This document shows, piece after piece, positions 41,060-49,934 of a DNA stretch of 64,000 nucleotides. The notes under the pieces are model-generated. The model did no database searches, was not told where the DNA came from, and saw only the letters and a program-made list of their open reading frames with translations. The stretch comes from Marmoricola endophyticus. GTDB taxonomy: Bacteria > Actinomycetota > Actinomycetes > Propionibacteriales > Nocardioidaceae. Each line of letters opens with the position of its first letter. Within the stretch, counting starts at the first letter, position 1. The position numbers and the translations under genes were made by a program. The stretch lies in contig NZ_BMKQ01000001.1 in assembly GCF_014644415.1 (NCBI RefSeq), positions 2,357,556 through 2,421,555 of the forward strand. Direction: 5' to 3'.

Positions 41060-41884
41060 CTACATCTCCTCGTGGGTGTCGGGGTCGCCGCCGAAGAGGC
41101 GGCCGTCCTCGCGGCCCAGCGCGGTGATCGCGGCGACCTCGGCCTCGGTGAGCTCGAAGCCGCCGAGGTCGAGGTTGGCCCGCTGCCGCTCGGTCGAGGA
41201 CGCCTTCGGGATCGGCAGGCTGCCCAGCTGCCGGTGCCAGCGCAGGATCACCTGCCCCGGCGTGACGCCGTGCGCCTGCGCCGCGTCGGCGACCGGCGGC
41301 TCGGTGAACGGCGCCTGCCGCTTGCCCAGCGGGCTCCAGGCCTCGGTGCGGATGCCGAGCTCCGCGTGCGCCGCGCGCAGCTCGACCTGGGGGAAGTACG
41401 GGTGCATCTCGACCTGGTTGACCGCCGGCGTCACGCCGGTCGCGTCGACGATGCGGGCCAGGTGGGCCGGGGTGAAGTTGGAGACGCCGATGGTGCGCAC
41501 CTCGCCGGCCGCCTGGGCGTCGACCAGCGCCTGCCAGGCCTCGACGTACTTGTCGACGCTCGGGTTGGGCCAGTGGATCAGGTGCAGGTCGGTCCGCTCG
41601 ACGCCGAGCCGCTCGCGCGAGGCGCGGATCGAGGCGCGGGCGTCGTCGTACGCGTGGTGGCGTCCGGGGATCTTCGTCGCGACCACGATCTCGTCGCGGG
41701 GCACGTCGGTGCGGCGCAGCGCCTCGCCGACGACCTCCTCGTTCTCGTAGTTCACCGCGGTGTCGAGGAGCCGGTAGCCGACCGCGAGCGCCGAGACGAG
41801 CACGTCCGGGTCGTCGATCGGGTACGTCCCGAAGCCGACCGCGGGGAGGGTGGTGCCGTCGTTGAGGTCGTACGTCGAAGTCAT
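41060..41884 (-). CDS. Aldo/keto reductase (AKR5-like, 2,5-diketogluconate reductase type)
   Basis: 274 residues from ATG 41884. The catalytic tetrad is visible: D44-like Asp in LLDTAVNY with Tyr, Lys in VATKIPG, and His in LIHWPNP. NADPH-binding IPKASSTERQRANLDL lies near the C-terminus. AKR5 enzymes reduce 2,5-diketo-D-gluconate, glyoxals or xenobiotics. Its ATG overlaps the stop of the upstream FUSC reading frame, and it ends next to the convergent GMC gene. Sugar-acid metabolism together with the GMC enzyme and the GntP permease is conceivable. Confidence 0.92.
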   Translation of the reverse strand: MTSTYDLNDGTTLPAVGFGTYPIDDPDVLVSALAVGYRLLDTAVNYENEEVVGEALRRTDVPRDEIVVATKIPGRHHAYDDARASIRASRERLGVERTDLHLIHWPNPSVDKYVEAWQALVDAQAAGEVRTIGVSNFTPAHLARIVDATGVTPAVNQVEMHPYFPQVELRAAHAELGIRTEAWSPLGKRQAPFTEPPVADAAQAHGVTPGQVILRWHRQLGSLPIPKASSTERQRANLDLGGFELTEAEVAAITALGREDGRLFGGDPDTHEEM

Positions 41885-42910
41885 GCCCCCACCGTGCCAG
41901 GCCGGCGCTCACGGGTGAGCACCGCGGCGGCCATGCCGATCGCGGCGCCGGCGACGGTCTCGAGCAGGCGGGACGCCAGCAGGTCGCCGACGGGCTCGGG
42001 GTGGGCGAGCTGGATGGCCAGCAGCGCGAGCGGGGTGATGAGGACCAGTGCGGCCGCGTAGTGGCGGGTCACGACACGCTCGGTGAGGCCCTGCAGCACG
42101 CCGATCAGCAGCACGGTGACCAGCGCTGGCGGCGACAGGGCGAGCAGCAGCGCGGCGAGGGCCACCCCGGCCAGGGTGCCGAGGATCCGGTGGGCGCCGC
42201 GAGTCAGCTGGGTGCGCAGGCCCGGGCGGGCGAAGGGGACGACGGCTGACACCATCGCCCAGTACGCGTGCTCCGTGCCCAGTGCCGTCATCAGCCCGCC
42301 GGCCAGCGCGACGACGACCAGGCAGCGCACGGCGTGCAGCCGGCGACGGTGGGGCGGTGGCGGGCTCGGCAGGTGGGGGCGGCCGGTGTGGGGGAGACGG
42401 CGCACCTCGAGGGGCCCCCAGCGCGACGGCGAGCACGGCCGGGGCCAGGGCGGCGAGGACGGCGGGCGGGACGCCGTCCCACCCGATCGGCACCGACCCG
42501 GTCGCGCCGACGGCGAACACGACGAACAGCGGGCCCGGCGGCACCCAGCGCCACCGGTCCGAGGCGATCGCACCGAGGAGCGCCCAGACCGCGGTCGCCG
42601 CGACCACCGCCCAGGGCGATCCCGACGCGGCCGAGACCACGCACCCGGTCGCGACGGCGGCGACCTGCACCGTGCCGCCGGCGACCTGGGCGCGCCAGCG
42701 GGTGTCGTACCTCGACGCGCCGCCGTAGACCGCCGTGAACGCCCCGAAGGTCGCGTACACCCCGAGGTCGAGCCGACCGGTGGCCCAGAGCGCGAGCAGC
42801 GGGAGCGTCATCGTCACGGCGGCGCGCGCCGCTGCCGTACGGGTCGGTGGGCGCGGTCCGACCGTCCGCAGGTCGGCGAGGGCGCCACGCACGAGGTTCA
42901 TCGCACCCAT
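41881..42910 (-). pseudogene. FUSC-family transporter gene with a frameshift
   Basis: A FUSC/aromatic acid exporter-like gene read in two frames. The N-terminal half runs from ATG 42910 (AAGGGA upstream): MGAMNLVRGALADLRTV, then membrane helices to ...LAVALGAPRG. The C-terminal half, in the next frame, runs from RWGPLEVRRLPHTGRP through VVVALAGGLMTALGTEHAYWAMVSAVVPFARPG to ...VLTRERRPGTVGA, stopping at 41881. The total is 1030 bp, one base more than a whole number of codons. The switch falls near 42410-42420 at a G5C4-type run. The C-terminal stop overlaps the aldo/keto reductase start, showing the original gene was coupled to it. A sequencing or assembly error is as likely as a real mutation. 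Confidence 0.8.
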
Positions 42911-42932
42911 CGTCCCTTCTGCTGGTGTCGGG

Positions 42933-42976
42933 TCGTGTGCTGGAGTGGTCGCCGGAGCAACCACTCAGGCACACGA
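42933..42976. repeat. Palindromic intergenic repeat, copy A
   Basis: Inverted repeat with outer arms TCGTGTGC (42933-42940) and GCACACGA (42969-42976) and inner arms GAGTGGT/ACCACTC. A similar element with TCGTGTGCTG...CAGCACACGA is at 60151-60196. It sits in the divergent gap between the FUSC and AhpD-like genes. A dispersed palindrome, possibly forming a hairpin. Confidence 0.6.
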
Positions 42977-42984
42977 GGCGGACG

Positions 42985-43557
42985 ATGACGATGACCCACG
43001 AGGTGAGCCGGTTCGGGCACGTCGAGCTGGACGAGATGCCCGACGACCTGCGCGAGCGCATCGCGCCGATCGCGGAGAGGTCCGGCTTCGTGCCCAACGT
43101 CTTCCGGGCGCTGGCCAGGCGCCCACGGGAGCTGCGGGCGTTCCTGGACTACCACGACGCGCTGATGGACTCCGACGACGGACTGTCCAAGGCCGAGCGC
43201 GAGCTCGTGGTCGTCGCGAGCTCGGCGGTCAACGACTGCACGTACTGCGTGGTCGCGCACGGCGCGATCCTGCGGATCCGTACGAAGGAGCCCGAGCTGG
43301 CCGACCGGGTCGCCACCAACCCGCGCGGCGTCGAGCTCGACCCCCGTCGGCGCGCGATCGTCGACCTGGCGCTGTCGTTGACGACCGGCTCCGCCGCCTT
43401 CGGCGAGACCGAGCTGGCAGCCGCCCGGGACGCCGGTCTCGACGACGACGAGATCTGGGACGTCGGGGCGATCACCGCACTCTTCGCCCTGTCGAACCGG
43501 ATGGCGCACCTGACCGCGATGCAGCCGAACCCGGAGTTCTTCGCGATGGGGCGTTAG
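42985..43557 (+). CDS. AhpD-like peroxidase-related protein (carboxymuconolactone decarboxylase family)
   Basis: 190 residues from ATG 42985. The CMD fold shows the redox motif C85-T-Y-C88 with H92 (NDCTYCVVAHG), and the start FGHVELDEMPDDLRERIAPIAERSGFVPNVFRALARRP is that of the uncharacterised peroxidase-related subfamily. It probably reduces peroxides through the Cys pair with an adaptor thiol. Divergent from the FUSC gene, with a palindromic repeat between them. Confidence 0.9.
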   Translation: MTMTHEVSRFGHVELDEMPDDLRERIAPIAERSGFVPNVFRALARRPRELRAFLDYHDALMDSDDGLSKAERELVVVASSAVNDCTYCVVAHGAILRIRTKEPELADRVATNPRGVELDPRRRAIVDLALSLTTGSAAFGETELAAARDAGLDDDEIWDVGAITALFALSNRMAHLTAMQPNPEFFAMGR

Positions 43558-43564
43558 CCCCGGC

Positions 43565-43834
43565 CTAGGCCTTCCCGGTGCGCTCGCGGTGGGCGCAGCC
43601 GGGCCAGCAGCACGGTCGGCGCATGCCGTCCTCCAGCTCCTCCCGGGTCCGCCGGACCCGTCGCTCGCGGGTCTTCTGCTGCTTGGCGTCCTCCACCCAG
43701 CAGATGAACTCGTTGCGGGCCAGCACGGTGATGTCGCGCCAGGCGGCGAGCGCGTCGGCATGCGCGAGCAGCTCGGCCTCGAGGTCCGCGGGCAGCTCGT
43801 GCACCGCGCCGCCGGGGAGCGCTTGCGTCGTCAC
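43565..43834 (-). CDS. YdeI/OmpD-associated family small protein
   Basis: 89 residues from GTG 43834. The core LEAELLAHADALAAWRDITVLARNEFICWVEDAKQQKTRERRVRRTREELEDGMRRP is the OmdA/YdeI C-terminal domain, where W..DAK...TR.RR is diagnostic. The short tail contains CCWPGCAHRE, with three Cys and one His that could bind metal. Family function is unclear (bacteriocin or antimicrobial-peptide protection has been suggested). It converges on the AhpD-like gene, 7 bp apart. Confidence 0.8.
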   Translation of the reverse strand: MTTQALPGGAVHELPADLEAELLAHADALAAWRDITVLARNEFICWVEDAKQQKTRERRVRRTREELEDGMRRPCCWPGCAHRERTGKA

Positions 43835-43914
43835 GGGTGGAGCGTACGGCGGTAGTCCAGGACGTTCGCGCGGACAAAGAGGACAGGGGTCCACCGGAAC
43901 GTCAGGGACTACCC

Positions 43915-45432
43915 CTACACGATCGCGCCGAGCACCAGCACGAGCAGCAGCGCGACGACCGAGATGACGGTCTCCATCACCGACCAGGACTTGATGGTCT
44001 GCCAGACCGTGAGTCCGAAGTACTCCTTGACCAGCCAGAAGCCGGCGTCGTTGACGTGGCTGAAGAACAGCGACCCGGCGCCGATGGCGAGCACCAGCAG
44101 CGCGAGGTGCTGGGCGTCCAGGCCGGCACCGAGCGGGGCGACGATGCCGGCGGCGGTGACGGTGGCGACCGTCGCGGAGCCCGTGGCCAGCCGGATCCCG
44201 ACCGCGACCAGCCAGCCGAGCAGCAGCACGTTGATGCCCGACCCCTTCGCGAGCTCGCCGATCACGTCGGCGACGCCGGAGTCGGAGAGCACCTGCTTGA
44301 AGCCTCCGCCGGCGGCGACGATCAGCATGATCGAGGCGACGCCGGGCAGGCCGGCGCCGAGCGAGGCGTTGATCTGGCCACGGTTCATGCCGGAGGTCTT
44401 CCCGACCGCGACCATCGCCACCAGCACTCCGATGAACAGTGCGAAGGACGGCTCCCCGATGAAGTCGAGGAAGGTACGCGTGCCGGAGCCCTCCGAGAGC
44501 GTCAGCTCGCCGACCGCGCGGATCAGCATCAGCAGCACGGGGAGCACGATGCTGAGGATCGCCAGCGCGAAGGTCGGCTGCCGGGTCGCACCGGCCGCGG
44601 CGCGTACGGCGGCGGCCTCGTCCTCCTCCGAGCCGCCGTCGCCGGAGCGCTGCCGCTCCGCCGCGGCACCGCCGGACTCGCCGCTGGTCCCGTCGCCCTC
44701 GTCGGCGCCGTGGATCGCGTGCCCGTCGGAGGCCACGGCGTCGGCGTGCACGGGCACCCACCGGTCGGCCACGCGACCGAACAGCGGGCCCGCCACGACC
44801 AGCGTCGGCACGGCGACGATCAGCCCGAAGATCAGGGTGTAGCCGAGGTCGGCACCGAGGAAGTCGATCGCCGTGATCGGTCCGGGGTGCGGGGGGACCA
44901 GCCCGTGCAGCACGGAGAGCCCGGCGAGGGCGGGGATGCCGACGAGCATCAGCGAGGAGTGCGTGCGCCGCGCGACCAGCACCACGATCGGCACCAGGAT
45001 CACCACGCCGATCTCGAAGAACATCGGCAGCCCGATGATCGCCGCGATCAGCGCCATCGCCCACGGCAGCGTGCGCGGACCGACCCGGTCGACGATGGTG
45101 TCGACGATCCGGTTGGCGCCGCCGGAGTCGGCGAGCAGCTTGCCCAGCATCGCGCCGAGCGCGATCAGCAGGCCGACGCTGCCGAAGGTCGAGCCCAGTC
45201 CCGCCACGAAGCTGTCGAGCGCGTCGGCGGGCGGGACGAGCGCGACCGCGGCGAGGACGGCCGTACCCGAGATCAGGCCGAAGAGCGGGTGGAACTTCGC
45301 CCACACGATGGTGAGGACGACGGTCGCGATCCCGGCCAGGGCGGCGACGAGCAGCTGCGGGTCCGAGGCGTTGCCGATGGCCGTGTCGGCAGCGGGGGCG
45401 AGGAGAGGGGCGAGGGCGGACGCGGCGTTCAC
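43915..45432 (-). CDS. gntP: GntP-family gluconate:H+ symporter
   Basis: 505 residues from GTG 45432. About 12 hydrophobic segments and the GntP signatures ALGAMLGKLLADSGGANRIVDTIV, GLPMFFEIGVVILVPIV, LAGLSVLHGLVPPHPGPITAI and SHVNDAGFWLVKEYFGLTVWQTIKSW identify a gluconate or related sugar-acid permease. A central cytoplasmic loop (about residues 205-285) is expanded with an acidic/Ser/Gly-rich stretch (ADEGDGTSGESGG...EEDE) not usual for the family, but the frame is intact. It could work with the GMC and aldo/keto enzymes in sugar-acid use. Confidence 0.92.
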   Translation of the reverse strand: MNAASALAPLLAPAADTAIGNASDPQLLVAALAGIATVVLTIVWAKFHPLFGLISGTAVLAAVALVPPADALDSFVAGLGSTFGSVGLLIALGAMLGKLLADSGGANRIVDTIVDRVGPRTLPWAMALIAAIIGLPMFFEIGVVILVPIVVLVARRTHSSLMLVGIPALAGLSVLHGLVPPHPGPITAIDFLGADLGYTLIFGLIVAVPTLVVAGPLFGRVADRWVPVHADAVASDGHAIHGADEGDGTSGESGGAAAERQRSGDGGSEEDEAAAVRAAAGATRQPTFALAILSIVLPVLLMLIRAVGELTLSEGSGTRTFLDFIGEPSFALFIGVLVAMVAVGKTSGMNRGQINASLGAGLPGVASIMLIVAAGGGFKQVLSDSGVADVIGELAKGSGINVLLLGWLVAVGIRLATGSATVATVTAAGIVAPLGAGLDAQHLALLVLAIGAGSLFFSHVNDAGFWLVKEYFGLTVWQTIKSWSVMETVISVVALLLVLVLGAIV

Positions 45433-45487
45433 GAGGTCACTGTGCCTCAGGCCGTCCCGCATCCGCTGCACGTGGCAGGATCCGAAC

Positions 45488-46618
45488 GTGAGCGCGCGGC
45501 GACCCAAGATCCTCCAGGTGGTGCACCGCTTCCTCCCCGAGACCGGGGGGACCGAGACCCACGTCGCCGAGGTGAGCGCGAGGCTGGCCGAGCGCGGCGA
45601 GTTCGACGTCACCGTCCTCACCACCGACCGCAGTGCGGAGCTGCCGGCCGCCGAGCGCATCGACGGGTACGACGTCCTCCGCCGTCGCGCCTGGCCCCGG
45701 GACCGGGACTACTACGTCTCCCCTGGACTGGCCCGGGTGGTGAGCAGCGGCGACTGGGACCTCGTCCACGTGCAGGGCGTGCACACGCTCGTGGCGCCGA
45801 CGGCGATGGCGGCCGCGACGGCGTCGCGCACGCCCTTCGTGCTGACCTTCCACAGCGGTGGCGCGGTCAGCTCGGCGCGGGCCGCGACGCGTACCGCCCA
45901 CTGGCGCCTGATCGCGCCGCTCGTCCGCCGCGCCGAGCAGCTGATCGCCGTCAGCCGGTTCGAGGTGGGCCACTTCGCCGAACCGCTCGGGGTCGACCCG
46001 TCGCGGATGCGCGTGATCCGCAACGGTGGCGCGCTGCCCGCTCCCGTCGGGCCGATCGATCCGGTCCCGGGGCGCATCGTCTCCAGCGGGCGGCTGGAGG
46101 AGTACAAGGGCCACCAGCTCGCCGTCCGCGCCATGCCGCACGTGCGTGCGCGCCTGCCCGGGGCGGAGCTGGTGATCCTCGGGGTCGGGCCGTACGAGTC
46201 GACGCTGCGCGGTCTCGTGACCGCCCTCGGACTGGACGACGCCGTCTCGATCCGGCACCTGCCCCCCGGTGACCGGGCGGCCATGACCCGTGAGCTCTCG
46301 CAGGCGAGCGTGATGGCCTCGATGTCGACGTACGAGGCGCACCCGGTGGGCGTCATGGAGGCCCTGACCCTCGGGCTGCCGGTCGTCGGCCTCGACGTGG
46401 CCGGTACCGGCGACCTGGTCGAGGAGGGGCTGGTCACCGGTGTGCCCGTCGGCGTCACGGACCGGGAGCTCGCCCAGGTGCTGGCGGCTGAGCTGGAGGC
46501 GACCGAGAGCCGCGGTGGGCCGCACCGTCCCCGCCCCGTCGGTCTGCCGACGTGGGACGAGACCGTGGACCAGCTGAGCGAGATCTACCGGGAGGTGCTC
46601 GCGCGGCGCCGGTCGTGA
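45488..46618 (+). CDS. Glycosyltransferase family 4 protein
   Basis: 376 residues from GTG 45488. GT-B fold: N-terminal KILQVVHRFLPETGGTETHVAEVSARLAERG; C-terminal domain with RIVSSGRLEEYKGHQLAVRAM, LVILGVGPYESTLRGLV, and the donor-binding E-x7-E equivalent STYEAHPVGVMEALTLGLPVVGLDVAGTGDLVEEGLV. It probably transfers a hexose from an NDP- or GDP-sugar to an envelope glycan or lipid. Divergent from gntP. No other glycan genes are adjacent, so the acceptor is unknown. Confidence 0.88.
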   Translation: MSARRPKILQVVHRFLPETGGTETHVAEVSARLAERGEFDVTVLTTDRSAELPAAERIDGYDVLRRRAWPRDRDYYVSPGLARVVSSGDWDLVHVQGVHTLVAPTAMAAATASRTPFVLTFHSGGAVSSARAATRTAHWRLIAPLVRRAEQLIAVSRFEVGHFAEPLGVDPSRMRVIRNGGALPAPVGPIDPVPGRIVSSGRLEEYKGHQLAVRAMPHVRARLPGAELVILGVGPYESTLRGLVTALGLDDAVSIRHLPPGDRAAMTRELSQASVMASMSTYEAHPVGVMEALTLGLPVVGLDVAGTGDLVEEGLVTGVPVGVTDRELAQVLAAELEATESRGGPHRPRPVGLPTWDETVDQLSEIYREVLARRRS

Positions 46619-46653
46619 CGGCGACCGACGCGAGGTTCGGTCGACGAAAATAG

Positions 46654-46667
46654 AGTCAGGCTTGACT
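46654..46667. promoter_or_regulatory. TetR-type operator candidate
   Basis: AGTCA-GGCT-TGACT, 5-bp perfect arms, followed by an AT/GT-rich stretch, 30 bp before the TetR-family GTG start at 46698. Consistent with autoregulation of the TetR-led catabolic operon. Confidence 0.55.
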
Positions 46668-46697
46668 GTTTGTTTGTTCGGGGGCAGCATCGCCGCC

Positions 46698-47297
46698 GTG
46701 CCCACCACGACCCGAGTCCCGCAGGAGGAGCGCTCGCGCGCGATGCGACAGCGGCTGCTGGACGCGACGGTCGGGCTGCTGATCGAGAAGGGGTACGCCG
46801 GCACCTCCACCACGCTCGTCTCGCAGCGGGCAGGCGTCAGCCGCGGTGCGCAGCTGCACCACTTCCCGACCAAGGTCCAGCTGGTGCTGGCCGCGGTCGA
46901 GCACCTGCGCGAGCAGCGGACCGCGGTGCTCGCCGAGGCCATCGAGGACCTGCCGCGCGGCAAGAAGCGGATCCGCGCGGTGCTCACGATCCTCGGCGAC
47001 CACTTCGCCGGCCCGGTCTTCGCGGCCGCACTCGAGCTGTGGGTCGCCGCCCGCACCGACGACGCCCTGCACGAGGCGGTCGCGGCGTACGAGCAGCGCC
47101 TGGGCCGCGAGACCCACCGGCTGACCGTCGAGGTGCTCGGCGCCGACGAGTCGGAGCCCGGCGTGCGCGAGCTCGTCCAGGCCACGCTCGACCTGTGCCG
47201 CGGCCTCGGGCTGGCCAACACCCTCGCCGACGACGGCTTCCGCCGCCGCAAGATCCTCGACCGCTGGGCCGTCGTCCTCGAGGAGGGGCTGAGGTGA
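46698..47297 (+). CDS. TetR/AcrR-family regulator of the acyl-CoA catabolic operon
   Basis: 199 residues from GTG 46698 (a TTG 36 bp upstream is less likely). The HTH is RQRLLDATVGLLIEKGYAGTSTTLVSQRAGVSRGAQLHHFPTKVQLVLAAVEHL, with the GAQLHHFPTK variant of the recognition helix end. The C-terminal ligand-binding part is helical. It is the first gene of a run of eight closely spaced genes for branched acyl-CoA breakdown and is the expected regulator, in the position AtuR takes in Pseudomonas atu clusters. Confidence 0.9.
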   Translation: MPTTTRVPQEERSRAMRQRLLDATVGLLIEKGYAGTSTTLVSQRAGVSRGAQLHHFPTKVQLVLAAVEHLREQRTAVLAEAIEDLPRGKKRIRAVLTILGDHFAGPVFAAALELWVAARTDDALHEAVAAYEQRLGRETHRLTVEVLGADESEPGVRELVQATLDLCRGLGLANTLADDGFRRRKILDRWAVVLEEGLR

Positions 47298-47304
47298 GCT
47301 GGGG

Positions 47305-48087
47305 ATGAGCGTCCTGGAGTCCGTGCTCGCCGACCTGACCGCCGAGGGGGACCGCCTCGACGCGGTGGTCGCCGACCTCGACGCCGGCGCGTGGCGCACG
47401 CCGACCCCGGCCGCGGGCTGGGACGTCGCCACGCAGGTCGCCCACCTGGCCTGGACCGACCACGTGGCCACGCTGGCGGCGACCGACGAGGAGGGCTGGG
47501 ACGCGGTGGTGACCGAGGCCGTCGGCGACCCGGACCGCTTCGTCGACGCGCAGGCCGAGGCGTGGGGTGCCGGCGACCCGGCGGTGCTGCTGGCGCGCTG
47601 GCGTACGGGGCGGGCCTCGCTTGCCGACGCGCTGCGTTCGGTCCCGTCGGGCACCAAGCTGCCCTGGTTCGGCCCGCCGATGTCGCCTACCTCGATGGCG
47701 ACCGCCCGCTTCATGGAGACCTGGGCGCACGGCCTCGACGTCACCGACGCGCTGGGGCTGGCGTACGAGCCGACCGACGCGATCCGCCACGTCGCGCACA
47801 TCGGCGTGCGCACCCGCGACTTCGCCTTCGGCGCCCGCGGGCTCGAGCCGCCGGCCGAGGAGTTCGCGGTGACCCTGGTCGCTCCGTCCGGCGACGTCTG
47901 GGCCTGGGGCCCGGAGGACGCCCGACAGACCGTGACCGGGTCGGCGTACGACTTCTGCCTGCTGGTCACCCAGCGCCGCCACCGAGACGACCTCGCCCTG
48001 GAGGCGCACGGTGCCGACGCGGACCGCTGGCTGGACGTGGCGCAGGCCTTCGCGGGCCCGCCCGGACCCGGGAGGAAGCGCTCGTGA
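47305..48087 (+). CDS. TIGR03084-family DinB-like/maleylpyruvate isomerase-type protein
   Basis: 260 residues from ATG 47305, 7 bp after the TetR gene. The N-terminal helical bundle LADLTAEGDRLDAVVADLDAGAWRTPTPAAGWDVATQVAHLAWTDHVA is the mycothiol-dependent maleylpyruvate isomerase/DinB fold with a metal-ligand His in AHLAWTDH and a further His in FMETWAHGLDVTDALG. TIGR03084 proteins are actinobacterial, of unknown reaction, and often encoded with AtuA and acyl-CoA genes, as here. Its stop overlaps the next GTG. Confidence 0.88.
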   Translation: MSVLESVLADLTAEGDRLDAVVADLDAGAWRTPTPAAGWDVATQVAHLAWTDHVATLAATDEEGWDAVVTEAVGDPDRFVDAQAEAWGAGDPAVLLARWRTGRASLADALRSVPSGTKLPWFGPPMSPTSMATARFMETWAHGLDVTDALGLAYEPTDAIRHVAHIGVRTRDFAFGARGLEPPAEEFAVTLVAPSGDVWAWGPEDARQTVTGSAYDFCLLVTQRRHRDDLALEAHGADADRWLDVAQAFAGPPGPGRKRS

Positions 48088-49934
48088 GCGTACGGGTCGC
48101 GAACTGCTCCGGCTTCTACGGCGACCGGCTCACCGCGATGCGGGAGATGGTCACCGGCGGGCCGATCGACTACCTCACCGGGGACTACCTCGCCGAGCTG
48201 ACCATGCTCATCCTCGGCCGCGACCAGATGAAGGACGCCTCGCGCGGCTACGCCCGCACCTTCGTCCGCCAGCTCGAGGACTGCCTCGGCGAGATCCTGG
48301 AGCGCGGCATCAAGGTCGTCGCCAACGCCGGCGGGCTCAACCCCTCCGGGCTCGTCACGGCCATCGAGGAGGTCGCCGCCGGGCTCGGTCTCGCGCCGAG
48401 CGTGGCGTACGTCGACGGCGACGACCTGCGCCCGCGTGCCGCCCAGCTCGGGCTGGACGGGGCGCTGACCGCCAACGCCTACCTCGGGGCCTTCGGCATC
48501 GCCGAGGCGCTGACCCGCGGCGCGGACATCGTCGTCACCGGCCGGGTCACCGACGCGTCGGTGGTGGTGGGCCCGGGGATCGCCGCGCACGGCTGGACGC
48601 CGTCGGACCACGATGCACTCGCCGGCGCGGTCGTCGCCGGGCACGTCATCGAGTGCGGGGCGCAGGCGACCGGCGGCAACTTCTCCGGCTTCCTCGACCT
48701 GCCGCGCAGTGTGGATTCTTGGGCTGCCCCGCTGGGCTTTCCGGTCGCCGAGCTGGACGCCGACGGGTCCAGCGTGATCACCAAGCACGACGGCACCGGC
48801 GGTGCGGTCACGGTGGACACGGTCACCGCGCAGCTGATGTACGAGATCCAGACCTCGACCTACCTCAACCCCGACGTCGCCGTCGACCTCGACTCGGTCC
48901 GGCTGGCCCCGGAGACCACAGGCGGCCCCGACCGCGTGCGGATCTCCGGCGTACGGGGTGGCCCGCCGCCGGCGCAGCTCAAGGTCAGCGTCAACACCCT
49001 CGGCGGCTTCCGCAACGCCGCCGAGCTGGTGATCACCGGCCTCGACGCGCCGGCCAAGGAAGCGTGGGTGCGCGAGCAGCTCGAGGCGCGCCTCGACCCG
49101 CGCCCGACCACCGTCGTGTGGACCTCCGCGCGGCTGCCCGAGCCGGACGCGGACTCGCAGGAGGCCGGCTCGGCGCTGCTGCGCGTCGCGGTGCAGGACG
49201 TCGACGCGAACGTCGTCGGCCGCGCCTTCAGCGGTGCCCTGGTCGAGCTGGCGCTGGCGTCGTACCCGGGCTTCACGATGACCGCACCGCCCGGCGCGGC
49301 GTCGCCGTACGGCGTCTACCGCCCGGCGTACGTCGACCGGGCCGAGGTCGCGCACATCGTCCACGTCGGCGGCGAGGAGATCGTCGTGCCGGACCCCGCG
49401 GTGGTCGATGCGGGTGCGTCGGCGGCGGGGGTCTCGACGTCCTCCTTCGCTAGCGCTCAGTCGGGCTCGACCACCAGTGGTCAGGCGGGGGCTGCGCGGG
49501 TGGTCGAGCCCGAAGCGAGCGCAGCGAGCGAGGACGACGAGACCCCCGCACCCGACGGCGGCGCGCAACCACCGGCGCCGACTCCGCCGTCCACCCGCCT
49601 CCCGCTCGGCACGTTCGTGCACGCCCGCTCGGGCGACAAGGGCGGCGACGCGAACGTCGGGCTGTGGGTGCGCCAGGGGCCGAAGCGCGACGCGCGCGTC
49701 GCCTGGCTGCTGGGCACGATCACCCCGGGCCGGGTCCGCGCGCTGCTGCCGGAGGCGGCCGAGCTCGACGTGGAGGTCTACCCGCTGCCGCACCTCGGCG
49801 GCGTGAACGTGCTGATCAGGGGACTGCTGGGCGAGGGCGTCGCTGCCTCGACCCGGTTCGACCCGCAGGCAAAGGGGCTGGGCGAGCACCTGCGCGCCCG
49901 GCTCGTCGACGTACCGGAAGGGCTGATCGGATGA
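48084..49934 (+). CDS. atuA: AtuA-like acyclic terpene utilization protein (DUF1446) with in-frame repeat insertion
   Basis: 616 residues from GTG 48084. The DUF1446 body (1-445) has VRVANCSGFYGDRLTAMREMV, IDYLTGDYLAELTM, KVVANAGGLNP, DIVVTGRVTDASVVVGP and HVIECGAQATGGNFSGF. The AtuA-like C-terminal domain (about 505-616) has PLGTFVHARSGDKGGDANVGLWV and PHLGGVNVLIRGLLGEGV. The two are joined by a Ser/Ala/Gly/Glu-rich linker encoded by a palindromic repeat (49427-49547, residues about 448-488). AtuA is required for growth on citronellol/geraniol-type compounds; its reaction is unknown. Overlaps both neighbouring genes. Confidence 0.88.
   Translation: MSVRVANCSGFYGDRLTAMREMVTGGPIDYLTGDYLAELTMLILGRDQMKDASRGYARTFVRQLEDCLGEILERGIKVVANAGGLNPSGLVTAIEEVAAGLGLAPSVAYVDGDDLRPRAAQLGLDGALTANAYLGAFGIAEALTRGADIVVTGRVTDASVVVGPGIAAHGWTPSDHDALAGAVVAGHVIECGAQATGGNFSGFLDLPRSVDSWAAPLGFPVAELDADGSSVITKHDGTGGAVTVDTVTAQLMYEIQTSTYLNPDVAVDLDSVRLAPETTGGPDRVRISGVRGGPPPAQLKVSVNTLGGFRNAAELVITGLDAPAKEAWVREQLEARLDPRPTTVVWTSARLPEPDADSQEAGSALLRVAVQDVDANVVGRAFSGALVELALASYPGFTMTAPPGAASPYGVYRPAYVDRAEVAHIVHVGGEEIVVPDPAVVDAGASAAGVSTSSFASAQSGSTTSGQAGAARVVEPEASAASEDDETPAPDGGAQPPAPTPPSTRLPLGTFVHARSGDKGGDANVGLWVRQGPKRDARVAWLLGTITPGRVRALLPEAAELDVEVYPLPHLGGVNVLIRGLLGEGVAASTRFDPQAKGLGEHLRARLVDVPEGLIG
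49427..49547. repeat. Dispersed palindromic repeat, copy 1 (in frame inside atuA)
   Basis: A 121-bp near-palindrome. Outer arms begin GGTCTCGACG and end CGAGACC; inner arms of 14 bp (49462-49475 and 49499-49512) are exact. Related copies are at 51117-51214 and 51983-52076. It is translated within the AtuA-like protein without breaking the frame, reading VSTSS...SGSTT. Confidence 0.85.
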
